Assembly: GCA_038373865.1 (NCBI GenBank)
Contig: JAXGGA010000462.1
Span: forward strand, 161,765-225,764
DNA: 64,000 nt
Origin: Uloborus plumipes
Taxonomy: Eukaryota; Arthropoda; Arachnida; Araneae; Uloboridae
Direction of reading: 5' to 3'
The notes under the pieces were generated by a model, which was not told where the DNA came from, ran no database searches, and worked only from the letters and a program-made list of their open reading frames with translations. A program made the translations under genes and the position numbers. Position 1 is the first letter of the stretch. Each line of letters opens with the position of its first letter. Below are positions 1-11,633 of this stretch, one piece after another.

Positions 1-489
1 CGTTATAAACGAATTCGGCTGTATTACCAAGCATTATATTTTGCTTTGAGAGAAAAAAAAGTTTCTCCCTAACGTACACTTGAAATAAAACTTAGCGAAA
101 AAAGTAGTAGTTTTATCTGATATGCGCCTTTGCAAAAAGCATGATGTTTGTAATTTATATTATCTATACCTTAGCAGTAGCTTACAAAAATTAAAATTTT
201 AAACGATTCGCCCTCTGGTAGAGTGAGTAGCTCGGAGAAACTTTTTTTTTTTTTTTTCGAAGCTGCTCTCCATTAATAATTCCTAAAAATCGTAACTTTA
301 ACAGCTCTGCAAGCAATGCGTTATGTGTTATTTTTATTTATTTATTTATTTAACTTTTCAATAAACGCCATGAAAACTCAGAACTATATACTATTTTAAA
401 TTGAGATTTTTACTGAAAAAAGAACGATTAGAACTAACGTTTTAAGCTCAAACTTTCTAAACTGGGTTTATAATTATATTCAAAACGAT
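1..489. other. Anonymous AT-rich DNA
   Basis: No gene seen. It holds a T run near 241-257 and a short TTTA/TTAT simple repeat at about 330-352. The tandem array described next begins at about 490. Confidence 0.5.
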
Positions 490-2960
490 CTTTTTAATTA
501 TTTACAATATTAAACATCTGGCATGTATCTGATTCCTGAAAACAGTATTTTAAAGCTTTGGAATAAGAAAATTGATTTTTTTTTTTTTTTTTTTGTAATT
601 TACGCTGTGACAATGCTAAAAACTACACGACTATATTTTTTAAAATATTAAAATGAGCTTCGAAAATAGATTTCAAACGCAAAACTCCTACAATGAGCAC
701 AAAAAATTTCTACAAAATAAGCTCAACTTATTTCAAATATTCATCACTGTTCCATGCAAAGAAAAAGCAATTAAAAATATTCTACGAACTCTACCGAGTC
801 AGAAACTTGGCTCCTAAACACGAGGTCGATGCTGCTTGCACCTGCAACCCGAGTGTACTGCTGCCATTTGCAATTACAACACTGTGGCGCAAAAATCTTA
901 CCACAGTCCCTATAAAAGCGTAATTATTTAAAATATTAAACACCAGGCATGTAACTAATTCCTGAAATCCGTATTTTTAAAACTTTGGAATAAGAAAATG
1001 GATTTTTTTTTAAATTTACGCTGTGACAATACTACACGACTATATTTTTTTAAATATTAAAATAAGCTTCGAAAACATATTTTAAACACAAACCTCCTAC
1101 ACTGAGCCCAACAAATTTCTACAAAACAAGCTCAACTTGCAATACACCTCCAGCTCGTTTATTTCATCCATGGACTGCAGTTTCGTGCTTATTATGCACT
1201 CATCAGCATAGAATAAGAATTAAGCAAGCTGGAGACAGAAATCCTCTTATAGAGCAAAGAGAGTCGGCAAAAACTGGTAGCTAATGGGAAATTAGAGCAC
1301 CAGCGAGCGACAGCACTTGATACGGTTCAACTCGAAAAATTTGAGGCAAAGCTCGGATATAAAGCAGTAAGTAACCGCCCCTAAGCCAGGGCTAAGGGAG
1401 AAACATGCAACAACTCTTGAAATAAGTTCAACTTATTTCAAATATTCATCACTTAGCACACCAGTTAACTTTAATTGTTTCATGCAGGGGTGCCCACAGG
1501 GGGGGATTATGGCGCAAGTTGCGCCATCAAAATTTTTGGGGGGGATTTTTTAAAACTAATTTAATATTTATTTAATTCATTAATTTATTTTTTTTAATTT
1601 AAATTATTTGCTGATTTTTTTAAATAAAAATTATTCATTTATTTTTTTAATCAAATTATTTTTTTATTTCGTTATTATAATTTGTTATTTATTTATTTCC
1701 TTTGTGTATTTTTTATTTATTTATTTCCTTTCCGTTGTGCCTGGAAGAGAACAAAAGTGATTCTATTTCGCGCATAATTAGCACTTTCAAAAAATTAATA
1801 ATAAATAAAAAAATAATAGTTATAATTTAAAAAAATAAATAAATAATATTTATAAAAAAATAAATATTTAAATAAATAAATAATATTAAAAAAATACATT
1901 TTTAAAAAAGAGGGGTAAAAATAAAAAATAAAAAGCACAAGAGGGCTGTGAAAAATGGGGGGGGGGGGGATTTGCGCCATTGAGCTTGGGGAGGATGGGC
2001 ACCCCTGGTTTCATGCAAAGAAAAAGCAATTAAAAATTCTGCGAACTCTACCGAGTCAGAAACTTAGCTCCTAAACACGAGGTCGAGGCTGCTTGCACCT
2101 GCAACCCGAGTAGTACCGCTTGCCATTTACAGCACTGTGGCACAAAAATCTTACCACAGTCCCTATAAAAGTGCAAAAAGTGTGCTTTTGTAATAAAGAG
2201 AAATATATCTTAAATTAAAAAAATATATTTTATATATTTTAAAAACAACTAATATTTTAAACGCAACGAAAATATATTTGAAACACAAACCCCCTACACT
2301 GAGCCCAACAAATTTCTACCAAACAAGCTCAACTTATTTCAAATATTCATCACCTAGCACACCAGTTAGCTTTAATTGTTCCATGCAAAGAAAAAGCAAT
2401 TAAAAATTCTGCGAACTCTACCGAGTCAGGAACTTAGCTCCTAAACACGAGGTCGAAGCTGCTTGCACCTGCAACTCGAGTAGTACCGCTTGCCATTTAC
2501 AGCACTGTAGCACAAAACTCTTACCACAATCCCTATAAAAGTGCAAAAAGTGTGCTTTTGTAATAAAAATAAATATATTTTAAATTAAAAAAATATATTT
2601 TATATATTTTAAAAACAAATAATATTTTAAACGCAACGAAAATATATTTTAAACGCAAACCCCCTACACTGAGCCCAACAAATTTCTACAAAACAAGCTC
2701 AACTTATTTCAAATATTCATCACCTAGCACGCTGGTTAACTTTAATTGTTCCATGCAAAGAAAAAGCAATTAAAAAATTGTGCGAACTCTAGAGGTCGAA
2801 GCTGCTTGCACCTGCAACCCGAGTAGTACCGCCTGCCGTTTACAACACTGTGGCGCAAAAATCTTACCACAGTCCCTATAAAAGTGCAAAAAGTGTGCTT
2901 TCGTAATAAAAAGGATTACATTTGACTTCCGACAAAAAGTCCGAGGTGCCATGCCTTTGA
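490..2960. repeat. Degenerate tandem array, ~370-430 bp unit
   Basis: The same block recurs in direct orientation. Landmarks are the phrase TTACCACAGTCCCTATAAAA (about 899, 2151, 2522 with changes, and 2864) and GCAACCCGAGT (844, 2101, 2471 as GCAACTCGAG, 2814). Spacings of the last three are about 370 and 343 bp. A left-hand part (AATTATTTAMAATATTAAAC at about 497 and 921) repeats with a spacing of about 424 bp. Copies differ by substitutions and small indels, so the array is old. A hAT-type MITE (1485-2007) interrupts one unit. The array has no coding capacity I can defend; the small frames in it are shared by the copies only because the DNA is duplicated. Confidence 0.8.
1485..2007. mobile_element. 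hAT-type MITE (523 bp) with intact 8-bp TSD
   Basis: Terminal inverted repeats CAGGGGTGCCCA / TGGGCACCCCTG bound the element, and the 8-bp duplication GTTTCATG lies on both sides (1477-1484 and 2008-2015). An 8-bp TSD with CAGGGG ends is the hAT signature. The interior is extremely AT-rich (TTTA/AAAT tracts) with G runs just inside both ends and GGCGCAA / TTGCGCC subterminal repeats. It encodes no transposase, so it is non-autonomous. It sits inside one unit of the 490-2960 array and is therefore younger than the array. Confidence 0.9.
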
Positions 2961-3637
2961 AGTGCCGCTTCCTCCCTGCTGTTTTTACGACGAACTGTTA
3001 CAGCTGACGGGTCTATTGTCAAGGATTCGTGGGCGGATGGGAAGGCAACCTCTTGACACTTTCCGAGTTTGGCGGCTTTTGTGATATGCCTACCACCTAA
3101 TTTGAATCTTTCCTCTTTTGTCATGCTTTTGAAAGTCCAAAACAATGTCCTATATTGCTAAATATTCTGTCTCTCTCTCTTTCTTGTAATGGCGTAGTTG
3201 GTGATAGCTTTTGTTGGCTTTGTAAGTGGCATAACATGGAGGATTTCATTGATTATTTAAAAATCAAATTTCTCTCACAGAGATTTTTTTTTTTTTTCAG
3301 AAAGGATTTTTTTTAAAAAAAGGTAGTCTGGTTGAGAAAGTACATTTAAACTGATTGCAACGAGTAGTGCTTGAATTAACCTACATTATTCGGTTAATAT
3401 GAGACAAAGGACTGATTATTTTTAGGGACACAAAACCTATATATTGAACATTTATAATATACACTGATATGAAAAGTACGCATATCGGCTTAAAATGATG
3501 ACAGTAAACTTGTGATCATGATTTTTTTTTAATTCATATTATGTATGTTATACAAATGCAAATATGTATTATAAGAATAAGACATATTACCAAAAGTTCT
3601 TAGGCGGGTAATGTTTACTGCGTATAATTTATTCTTT
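2961..3637. other. Anonymous DNA, slightly less AT-rich at 2930-3150
   Basis: A minus-strand open frame (2876-3145) covers the GC-richer part but runs into the tandem repeat at its C-terminal end, and I recognise no family. A CT microsatellite lies at about 3170-3184. The rest is AT-rich and featureless. Confidence 0.4.
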
Positions 3638-3792
3638 CCATTATTCTCTCCTACACAGTTCCATCTTACACCCTAGTGCACTTTTATTTTACAGGTTGCC
3701 AGTTTTTCACCCTAGTTACGGGGGTTGTCGCTGGTGCTACAAGCGTTTCACCCTTAACAGGATGCCAAACGCAAAGAATAGTTTTAACAGTG
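3638..3792 (-). mobile_element. Terminal fragment of a TA-flanked TIR element (GGGTGAAA family)
   Basis: Read on the minus strand, this stretch begins CACTGTTAAAACTA next to a TA (3793-3794). It then runs parallel to the left end of the 14927-16319 element, sharing GGGTGAAACGCTTGTA, GGTGAAAAACTGGCA and TAGGAGAG-ATAATGG in the same order with many substitutions between. The far end is lost, so this is an old truncated copy. Confidence 0.7.
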
Positions 3793-3850
3793 TAATCATA
3801 CGACATGGGCGCTGATTATTTTCTGCATCTTAATTAATCCAAAGCCTTAA

Positions 3851-4950
3851 GGGCGCTTTTCCACTTACCGACACGGGAACGATAAATCGTAAGCGATTGT
3901 TGTCATCCGACATTGGAGAACACAAAATGCATTAAAATATGCTATGCGCTTTTCCATCTCCCGATTCCAGGACGATTGTGCCGTCTCCGACGGAACGCTG
4001 TCGTTTGTCGTCCCATTCGTGTCGGATGGCATCCGTCTCGCCTTTAAAATCGGGACGATATTCATCCATCTGTTTACTTTCTTCGAACGAAAGCAATGGC
4101 GTTTAAATTCGACATCTCTGCATTAATAAAATATAAGCTTCAATTTGCAGACGATTGGTAAAAGATGTAGCAATAAAAGATTTGAATCATTTTATTTTAT
4201 ACTTTGTTTCATTAATTATAGCGAAGGCGATTTTTAATGCTTCAAAAAAGATTAAATTTTCATTCTGAACTTTCTTCGATGAGCAACACAGTAGTCATGG
4301 CATTCAAGTTTGACGTGTCTGTTTTGTGTGAATTAATTGAGCAGTGACCGTGTCTATGGGATAAGCGAAATATTTTATACAAAAACAAAATTCACAGGGA
4401 AAAAGCCCGGGAAGAAGTTTTTAGATTTTTAGGTGAGGAATATGACGGCAAAACTTCTACAGACAAGAAAGAAACAGGTAAGTTCAAAGATAATTGTTCG
4501 TAACTATAAAAATATATTATACACTTTAGATTAAACTACTTGTGCTCAATAACCTTGTCCAGATTTTAAATTTTTACTACTCTTTGTAAATTTAGTTAAA
4601 ATATTTAAAATCACCTAAAATCTTTTCGCAATTTCTTGAAAAGTGTATAAAACTCGCCTACAACGTAACTTTCTTTAGAAATATCGTGCACCCAATACCG
4701 TCTCTTAATTTGTTTTCTTTTTCTCATGAGGTAAAACAAATATAGTCATAATCTGTTAAATTGAGCAGCTATAATAATACACGTGCAAACACAGTGCTGT
4801 TTTGAAATGAAATGCGGTGGAAAATGACCCCTTCGGGGAAACGATATCGTTTGAGTGGAAAAGCAGTGCTACAACACGATACCGTACTTATCGTTGCAGA
4901 ATTACCGTCCGACTTTCGTCGTTGTCGTGTCGTCAAGTGGAAAAGCGCCC
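3851..4950. mobile_element. PIF/Harbinger-like DNA transposon (1.1 kb, decayed)
   Basis: Ends GGGCGCTTTTCCACTT (left) and AAGTGGAAAAGCGCCC (right) form a perfect 16-bp inverted repeat that continues imperfectly (CGACACG). Both sides carry the 3-bp duplication TAA (3848-3850, 4951-4953), as expected for PIF/Harbinger, which targets TWA. A second copy of the GCGCTTTTCCA end motif lies internally at about 3945, and ATG-GCN-TTY-AAR-TT start segments occur at both 4096 and 4297, so part of the interior is duplicated or rearranged. A MADF-like exon (4297-4477) matches the accessory DNA-binding protein these elements usually carry. No DDE transposase was found. Confidence 0.75.
4297..4477 (+). pseudogene. 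MADF-domain exon of the Harbinger-like element, broken by a stop
   Basis: The frame from ATG 4297 reads MAFKFDVSVLCELIEQ, then an in-frame TGA (4345-4347), then PCLWDKRNILYKNKI and on through EKAREEVFRFLGEEYD, ending at CAG|GTAAGTT, a consensus 5' splice site at 4477/4478. The spacing LIE...CLWD....YKNK...R..A...V...LG is the first half of a MADF (Myb/SANT-like) domain, the DNA-binding partner protein encoded by animal Harbinger transposons. The single TGA, where family members usually have an arginine or lysine, makes the copy non-functional unless read through. A second, shorter start-like segment (MAFKFDISALIKY, ATG at 4096) lies 200 bp upstream and seems to be a duplicate of the exon start. 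The frame is under 60 codons between stops and is easily missed. Confidence 0.65.
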
Positions 4951-4953
4951 TAA

Positions 4954-5030
4954 GCCGGGCTTGATACCGCGCCATTGGGTATAAGAGGCTAATACCTAAC
5001 CACTACGCCACTCTCTCAGCACCGAGACAG
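4954..5030 (-). mobile_element. tRNA-derived SINE head (relic)
   Basis: On the minus strand, TGGCGTAGTGG (complement of 5000-5010) fits a Pol III A box, and GGTATCAAGCC (complement of 4958-4968) is a degenerate B box 31 bp downstream. The Harbinger-like element (3851-4950) has inserted immediately after the B-box region. If it is removed with one TAA copy, the SINE body would continue into 3795-3847, up to the TIR fragment. No target duplication or tail is visible. Confidence 0.45.
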
Positions 5031-6960
5031 GCCTAACTAGACAAGCCTAATACTGGCATTAATAGAGGAAGTCACTGTGTTGAGCTTCTACTGACATTTC
5101 TTTCGGTTGTTTTTACAGCTAAGCAACGTCAATATGCCAAATTTCTCTTCCTGTGAAAACAAAAAAAAAAAAAAAAAACATGTGTATTCTATTTAGTACA
5201 TTTTAAGCTAATGATAAAGTTTCAGTTGTACAACGAAAAACCTTCAGTTAAATTTCCTTAAACTAATCCAACGTTTTTAACTCTGAAAGAGATTTATCGT
5301 TAAAAATATCGTAAATTCAAGTAACAAGCACTTCTTACTTTTTACTTGTCATAGAATAAAGGAAATGCAGATTAAGCAACACCATGTTCCAGTTAGCACT
5401 AGGTCTGCCGAAGACTTATTCTACGCAATAACGATCCAAAAAAGACGTAAACAGAGGCATATTTCACACTACCCTTTCTACATTTCCCACTTCCAAAAGT
5501 CGCGAAACGTGTAAAGCGAAAAAAAACTGCAATAACGAACACTGACACTCCTCAAAAGATGTAAAAAGCACGTTTTCTGATGGGCTCGAATTTTAGCACG
5601 GAAGCGTTTCATTTAACATTGGGGCGTACCTAAGATTATATTGCTATTTCCCGTTGTAAAAATAAATCTAAAATAAAGCGATGAATGGCATTTTCCCTGA
5701 CCCAAAGTTGGAAAAACGTGCTTTTGCATTAATGCGTGTTGTCGGTCGCCTTTTAGGTTTTCCATTCTATTGCTCAACGCCTAATTGTCGAGTAAAGTCA
5801 GAGACTGGGTACCGGTTAAGTGTTTAATAATTTCAACACCAAGTATTCTAATAATACTAATTTTATTCCATGCTTGCTTCCGTTCAGTTTTAGATGCTAT
5901 TTTCAATCAAAAATGAGGTTCATCGGCGAAAATAACATTTTAAGACAATGCGTGAGTGTACCTAGATTATGGTTGAATCGGTGTTAGCAAAATGCTAATC
6001 ATGTTATTTTCACTCTTAAATTAAATTTTGTTAGCGATATCGAAATTTTAATAGAAATTCGATGATATGAAAATGAAATAAGGTAAGAATTTTTTTTTTT
6101 TTTTTTTTTTTTTAACAGACACATTTTGTCACGATGCATTTTTATCTGAATAAAAAATAAACGATTAAAATTTCACATTAAAAGTATATACAGATATTTT
6201 GAAGCCTGTACAAGCGTATTTTGCGTACTGAAAATCGGAAATAAGTCTCGAAAAGATAGTCAAGCGTATTTTCTCGGTTGATCTTCAGTATAAAACTTGA
6301 TCATCTTGAAAAATGAAAAAAGGGAATTTTTTTAAACACTATATTTGAATGTTTTATTAAATTTTTAGTACAAAATGTCTAACATTCGAAATTAACATTT
6401 CCGAACGAAACGACCAACCCTTTCACCATAAAACTTAAACTGCATTTTCAAACTTCAATATCCAAATATTTCTGAAGATAACCCTTAAATCTGACGCCTT
6501 TTTGATTTGTATCAATCTAAATTTGACACAGACTGTGTTACGTCACTCATTAAAAGATATAAATGATGGATTAATATTATTTCTTATCGCCGGTGTACAC
6601 CAATTTATTCTGATTGAAATAAAAAGAGACCTTTTTGATGAAAAAGTTTAGCTCAAATACATTTCTGAAATCGTACATGCAATAAAATAATGCATATTGT
6701 ATTAACAATAAGCTGGCCAAAAAAAAGTTTATTTCTGTGAATAATAACTAAAGCGCATCATTTCTTACTTCTTTGAAACGGACAATACTTTGAAAAGCCC
6801 TTTCAAATCAAGCCAGATGTCTGAAATCCTCTACAAAGAAATCCCTTCAAATACCATTAATTCGATTTCCATCGGCGATGGGTGATCTACTAAAACCCGT
6901 ACGGTATGCACATAACTTCGGATTTAAGTAAAGGGTGGAAGGAATTTCACGAAGAGGAAA
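5031..6960. other. Anonymous AT-rich DNA
   Basis: Nothing recognisable on either strand. It holds homopolymer tracts (A at about 5161-5178, T at about 6090-6113). Confidence 0.5.
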
Positions 6961-7224
6961 AAAATGTCAATGATAAAAGTGAATCTCGCATTGCGCTTGA
7001 CTGAGATTATGCTTTCTGCAAATACTATCTCCCAAGCACCTGTTTCTGAGCTGCCGAGCAAACCTCAACGCATTCGCAACCATCCACAGATTCGAATACC
7101 AACAATCTCGTGGGTCGCGAGAAATCCTGACAAATTGCACTTCTGCAAACATCTTCAGCCCAAAAGAGCCACGGACCAGCAACAAAATATCTGTCTCGCC
7201 ACTAAATGACATCATTCTGTCACA

Positions 7225-7510
7225 CTCAAGGGTCAGACCGGGTCAAAGGGCAAACCAGAACAAGACTGGTGGTCAGTGTTTATTTTCAATCACCTGTGAG
7301 GTAGCCACGTGCTGGCAACTGCAGGTGTTCCTCCTTCCTACCTATGGGGTCTTTCTAACCATCTCTAGGCCCCCCACGTGGCTTGTCAACTTTGTCCACA
7401 AGCAAAGAATACACAGTTTACCTGGAGGTGGGGAAAACTCGAAGGGGGTCAAAGAAGACAAGTGCCGAGATCAGCGTCCACCATCGGACAAAATGGCCGC
7501 ACGTGCTCCT
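7225..7510. promoter_or_regulatory. Candidate cis-regulatory module or promoter (nuclear-receptor, Fox and CACGTG sites)
   Basis: This stretch is richer in G+C and in complex sequence than its flanks. GGGTCA (7230-7235), gacc, GGGTCA (7240-7245), a, AGGGCA (7247-7252) makes a DR4 overlapping a DR1; GGGTCAAAGGGCA is close to the HNF4/RXR-type DR1 consensus. A Fox-type TGTTTAT follows at 7277-7283. Three CACGTG E-boxes lie at 7306-7311, 7375-7380 and 7500-7505. HNF4 and Fox sites together would suit a gut or fat-body enhancer of FoxA some 25 kb downstream. The motif matches are seen directly; the function is inference. Confidence 0.35.
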
Positions 7511-7537
7511 TTTTGCGTTCTAGTGGTATGTAAAGAG
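7493..7537 (+). CDS. Possible first coding exon (15 codons) of an unrecognised gene
   Basis: ATG 7493 has a good context (ACAAAATGG: A at -3, G at +4). It opens 15 codons, MAARAPFCVLVVCKE, ending in phase 0 at GAG|GTAAGT, a perfect consensus 5' splice site. The AAAATGGCCGC around the ATG also resembles a YY1-type start-proximal motif, and the region upstream is GC-richer with E-boxes. I found no matching downstream exon and recognise no protein, so this may be chance. Confidence 0.2.
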
Positions 7538-7540
7538 GTA

Positions 7541-8899
7541 AGTTCATTTGCATTCATAACAACTGAAAACTCCGCAGAAGGTTTTCAACTACTGTTTGAG
7601 GTACTGCAGAATCAAGAATTCTTCACGAACATCCAATTGATGGTAGGTTTTAGGTTCGTATCGGGAGAACAGAAATTTTACCCCCAAGAACGCATTTAAG
7701 TGAAAATAAAGAAAACAAAATCTTTTAGAAAAAGAGTTTAAAATGGCGGAATTTATTTATGGTCTGTCTACTTTGCACCGTATTCAAAATCTGACCAAGA
7801 ACTGTGATCAAGAAATAAATTTGCTTCTCAAAAAGTGCTGAAATATTTTAGATGGTTCATCCCCCTCCCAAGCAGAACACCAGTTTACTATTTTTATGAA
7901 TGTCTTATTTATTGAGAAGGTAACAGTTATCTACGAATCAATTTCACATGCTAATAAAAATTTCAGAAAAAACCCTCATTTATAGTATATTCAGCTCATA
8001 AAATGAAAGTATTATTAGGAATGTGCAGTTCACTTTTCAAAGTTTTAAATCAGGGTAGTATTACTGATTTCAAAACGTAATATCGGTATAGTACTAATAC
8101 ACGATCTCATTTTTATTATGAAGCATTAAAATTAATTTTATTTCACAATGAATGTATTTTCGGATCAGATATCTAAGATAATGCGTAAAAATACACAAAA
8201 CAATTTGGTATAAGTTCATGTTTTTCAACACACCTACCCTTAGGCTGAAAAGTAAGTAACCTTCTATTTATTTATGTTTTTAAACATTCAAAGGACATTA
8301 CACTTAACTCACTGCCAACTTTGCTTTCAAGTAGATAAAATATTTTATGAAAAATATGTAAATTGTCACAATTAAGCAAGATATCCGGAAACAAAAATGC
8401 AACTAAAAAGAAACTTACAGCGTAACTAACCACATTAGGAGAGTCTGTCTGGGAATCATCAAAGAATATTTTGCTATCTTCCCACGATGAACAAAAAACA
8501 AAGAAAAAAACGTCACCCAAGTCGCCTTAGGAAGGCATTAAGCAACAAAATTACTCTCAACTCTTGCGGTCCTGTCCAAAATTGAAATATGTTTGTCTGG
8601 GCTCTAGTTGACCTTAAACATCCATTTCATGTCTCGCGTCGTAGTTTAGTTGCGCATAACGTGTCTGGTGTAATAGGATAAATGCCGTTAATATCCAAAA
8701 ATATTAACAGGTGTTCGTGTCAAACTTTACCATATTCGCACAGCATGTTGTAGTACATTTCTTATAGTTTTCGGCTTCAATGGGTTGTTAGAGCAATTTC
8801 AATTACTTACGCTGTTAAAAATGTTGAGAAATGTTACCAGTTTATCGTCACTTTCTTTTCGCTTTTCAGTACTTTGGGAAACCCCACAATATCTGGTTC
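7541..8899. other. Anonymous AT-rich DNA
   Basis: No gene, repeat end or RNA gene recognised between the candidate exon and the hAT-type element at 8908. Confidence 0.45.
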
Positions 8900-8907
8900 A
8901 TTTGTAC

Positions 8908-9315
8908 CAAGGGCGGCATTTCAGCATTTCGTTTGAGGGGGCGAGTTTGTTAACTATAAATTTAATCAGTATGGAATGCAATACATTTAGTAAAAATGAA
9001 GCTACTGTAAAATGTATTTAGTCTTAAGAACAAAAAGTTTCATTTAAACAATATACAGTTGCTTGATAAATTCAAAAGTTCATGTGAGGAACTCAGAAAA
9101 TTTCAAGATTTCTCATTTATGTACATATTAGGTGGTTCAAATGATGCAAAACTTTATCACGAAAACTGGTCGTTTTAAAATTTCTTCACTTTTGTCAACT
9201 ATTATTGTGAATTCGTGAGCTTTTATATTTTCTTTTATGTATAATCATTGATTTGTGATTCATACAAATTAAGCTTACACATTTCTTCTCTTGCCCCCCT
9301 TATTTGCCGCCCCTG
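8908..9315. mobile_element. hAT-type MITE, GGGGCGGC family, copy 1 (408 bp)
   Basis: The left end CAAGGGCGGCATTTCA and right end TTTGCCGCCCCTG are imperfect inverted repeats. Flanking 8-mers ATTTGTAC (8900-8907) and ATTTATAC (9316-9323) differ at one base, as expected of an aged hAT TSD. The first ~60 bp (CATTTCGTTTGAGGGGGCGA...GTTAACTAT) match the copy at 19169-19749 almost exactly, while the interiors diverge. It is non-coding. Confidence 0.85.
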
Positions 9316-9323
9316 ATTTATAC

Positions 9324-11633
9324 TAGATATGTGCTACAAGAAATACTTATTTTAAGAATGTCCATGAACTCACATTCTCTGCATAGAGAAAGGGCTGGCT
9401 CGTTACCTCGAAACTCATGTATGTAATGATTTGAAAGTTTTTTGCTTCACTGACTTAGTGTACATCCATTCATATATATGATTCTTAACTTGTATTTAAT
9501 GCTGAAATGTATTGTATTTAATCATACATACATTTCTTAAAATTAAAAATGGCTAATTAAGAGTATGAACTCCTTCAATATAGAGACCCTGGACACTAAT
9601 TCAGTCCATCTTCAAATGAAACCGCTGTTCTCCATACATTTCTAATTTCTGATATTTTTTTACGATTCATGATCAACCTATAAGTGTTTTAAAACCGAGA
9701 CATTTTACTGAACTATAATTAAGCAACAGGTCTCATTCATCCTAATAACATTATGGGAATAATGAATGACATCCTATGGACACTAACCTAACATCAAGGT
9801 ACAAAATGGTCGGAGAAAGGCATTATGCACTCGTCTCTTGGTACTGGGCCTCTTAAGAAGTGATGATGATTGACAGATGAATGCCAGAAAGAGCAGCGAG
9901 CCGGAAAATCACCCTTGGCTGGCGGCAAATAATAGGCATTTAACCTTTGGAGAGGCATTTCTCTCTGGCCATTCAGATCAATTCACAACCGTAAACGTTT
10001 AAATCTCTCACCAACTGGATTTTTTTCTGTCTCAATTATTATGTTACAATGTATGGAAATAGATTCAGACATGTAAACAAAGATACAATTGCAGGGTTTT
10101 TTATTGGCAAAATTACGCACCCTAAGAGATTTTCTGTAGCTGTAGCTAAAAAGTGTTCTTCGGTATATAATAAACATTTAGCAGAAAATGACGTGCAAGG
10201 TATACAGGAATAGAAAATGACATATTGGTAAAACCGGCTTCCATCTCGGAGTTACATAATTATGCACTTTATTAAACGATTTTATTTCAGTATTGACAAA
10301 CTTCAAGTTATAGTTGCATAAAATAAAAATCATAAAACAATATTGATAAAGCACAAAATTTGCAAGTGATTAACCTGCACGTGTTTCAGAGTCGTAAAGA
10401 CCCCTTTTCATGCCGAAAGATGTGAGCTTGTGGATGAAACAGCATCTCACAAACATTTTTTATTCCAATTGATACAGTAATTAAATGCATCCGAGTGGAA
10501 GAAGTGAACCGAAGACGAAATGCTGTTCTGAAATTTAAGAGAACGAATAATTAAAGCGTAAAAAACGGCCTCAATTAAAATTGCTTACATCGAAACAACC
10601 TTTCGTAGATACTAACAGACCAAACTTCACAATATTGAAAAACGGATTCACACACATAAGAAAAAAAACAGTGAAACGCAAAATGAAATTTTAAGGTAAT
10701 ATATTTTTAATTTCACAACTCAAATGTGAACATATTTTGACTGATACAACTGAATTTCTGAAACCATACGCAGAATTTCAAAATCGTATTGACAATTTTT
10801 CTCTCGACTGTATGGGAAATACAGTTTGCACATACTGCAAGAGAACGAGTTGACTGTTTTCTGTTCCATTTTTCTTTGCTTTCGCAACGCTCGCCCTTCC
10901 TCCTCCAAACGCATAGACGACCTTGAGGTACAAGTCAAGGAACACGTTTTCGTATTTTTTTTTTCTTGCTACATCTTAGAAAATATATTACTATTTAAAG
11001 ATCTTGAGTTAAAAGTTTCTTTCTTTCCCTTTCTTCAGAGATGTGTTTTCTTTTTTACTTTCTTTCTTTTGATTCTAAATTCCAAAAGGAGTGAAAAAAT
11101 ATTTTTTTCTATTGGATTTACCCGCTCTTAGATCAAATATTTATTATATACATATGAATCAGCTTTAAATTTTTAGCCCTTTCCTTCATTTCTTACTTTT
11201 TATTCTCCATTCATTTTTTTTTCTATTTTGATTGCAACTTCTGATTCATTTATTTTTTTAAACTTAAATGAAACATTCCACTTTTACGTGGAAATCTTAA
11301 ATCTTATTTCGCTGCGGCAAAACGCACTCTGAGTCTTTGAGCATTTGAGCAAATTAATTTTTCGCGAAATAAAGTTTTATTTCACCGTTCGTTAACATAA
11401 AATCGAGATTTTCAGATGACTTCGACAAATATCGTTATTTGTTTTGATATCTTTTATTATTTTCTTTTGTATCGTTACGTTTTACAAGAAATAATTTCAC
11501 CAAAATTAAGAAAATAAAATATAATAATGAAGACAAATGTGTCTTTATTTCAAATTATGCGTCATCATGTGCCAATAAAACTCAAAGAAAAAAGAAAAAA
11601 AATCAAATTTCAAACAGATCGAAAGTAGTTTTT
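9324..11633. other. Anonymous DNA with one more complex block at 9860-10000
   Basis: Mostly AT-rich with no gene. The block at 9860-10000 is described separately. A minus-strand open frame at 10720-10938 has no recognisable family. Confidence 0.45.
9860..10000. promoter_or_regulatory. Candidate regulatory block with Exd/Hth and Fox sites
   Basis: TGATTGACAG at 9867-9876 is the composite PBX/Exd-MEIS/Hth site, and GTAAACGTTTA (9991-10001) contains a Fox-type GTAAACG. The intervening sequence is of higher complexity than the surrounding DNA. This is a motif observation only; conservation in a related species would be needed to call an enhancer. Confidence 0.25.

Noticed and set aside
2876..3145. 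89-codon minus-strand frame with fairly balanced composition
   Set aside because: No family recognised, and its C-terminal part runs into the tandem repeat unit, so it is probably not a gene; a protein search would settle it.
10720..10938. 72-codon minus-strand frame with a CxxC and a basic region
   Set aside because: Resembles a zinc-finger fragment only superficially; no splice sites or family pattern. Its similarity to a frame in the 40181 element (EGRAL) is too short to trust.
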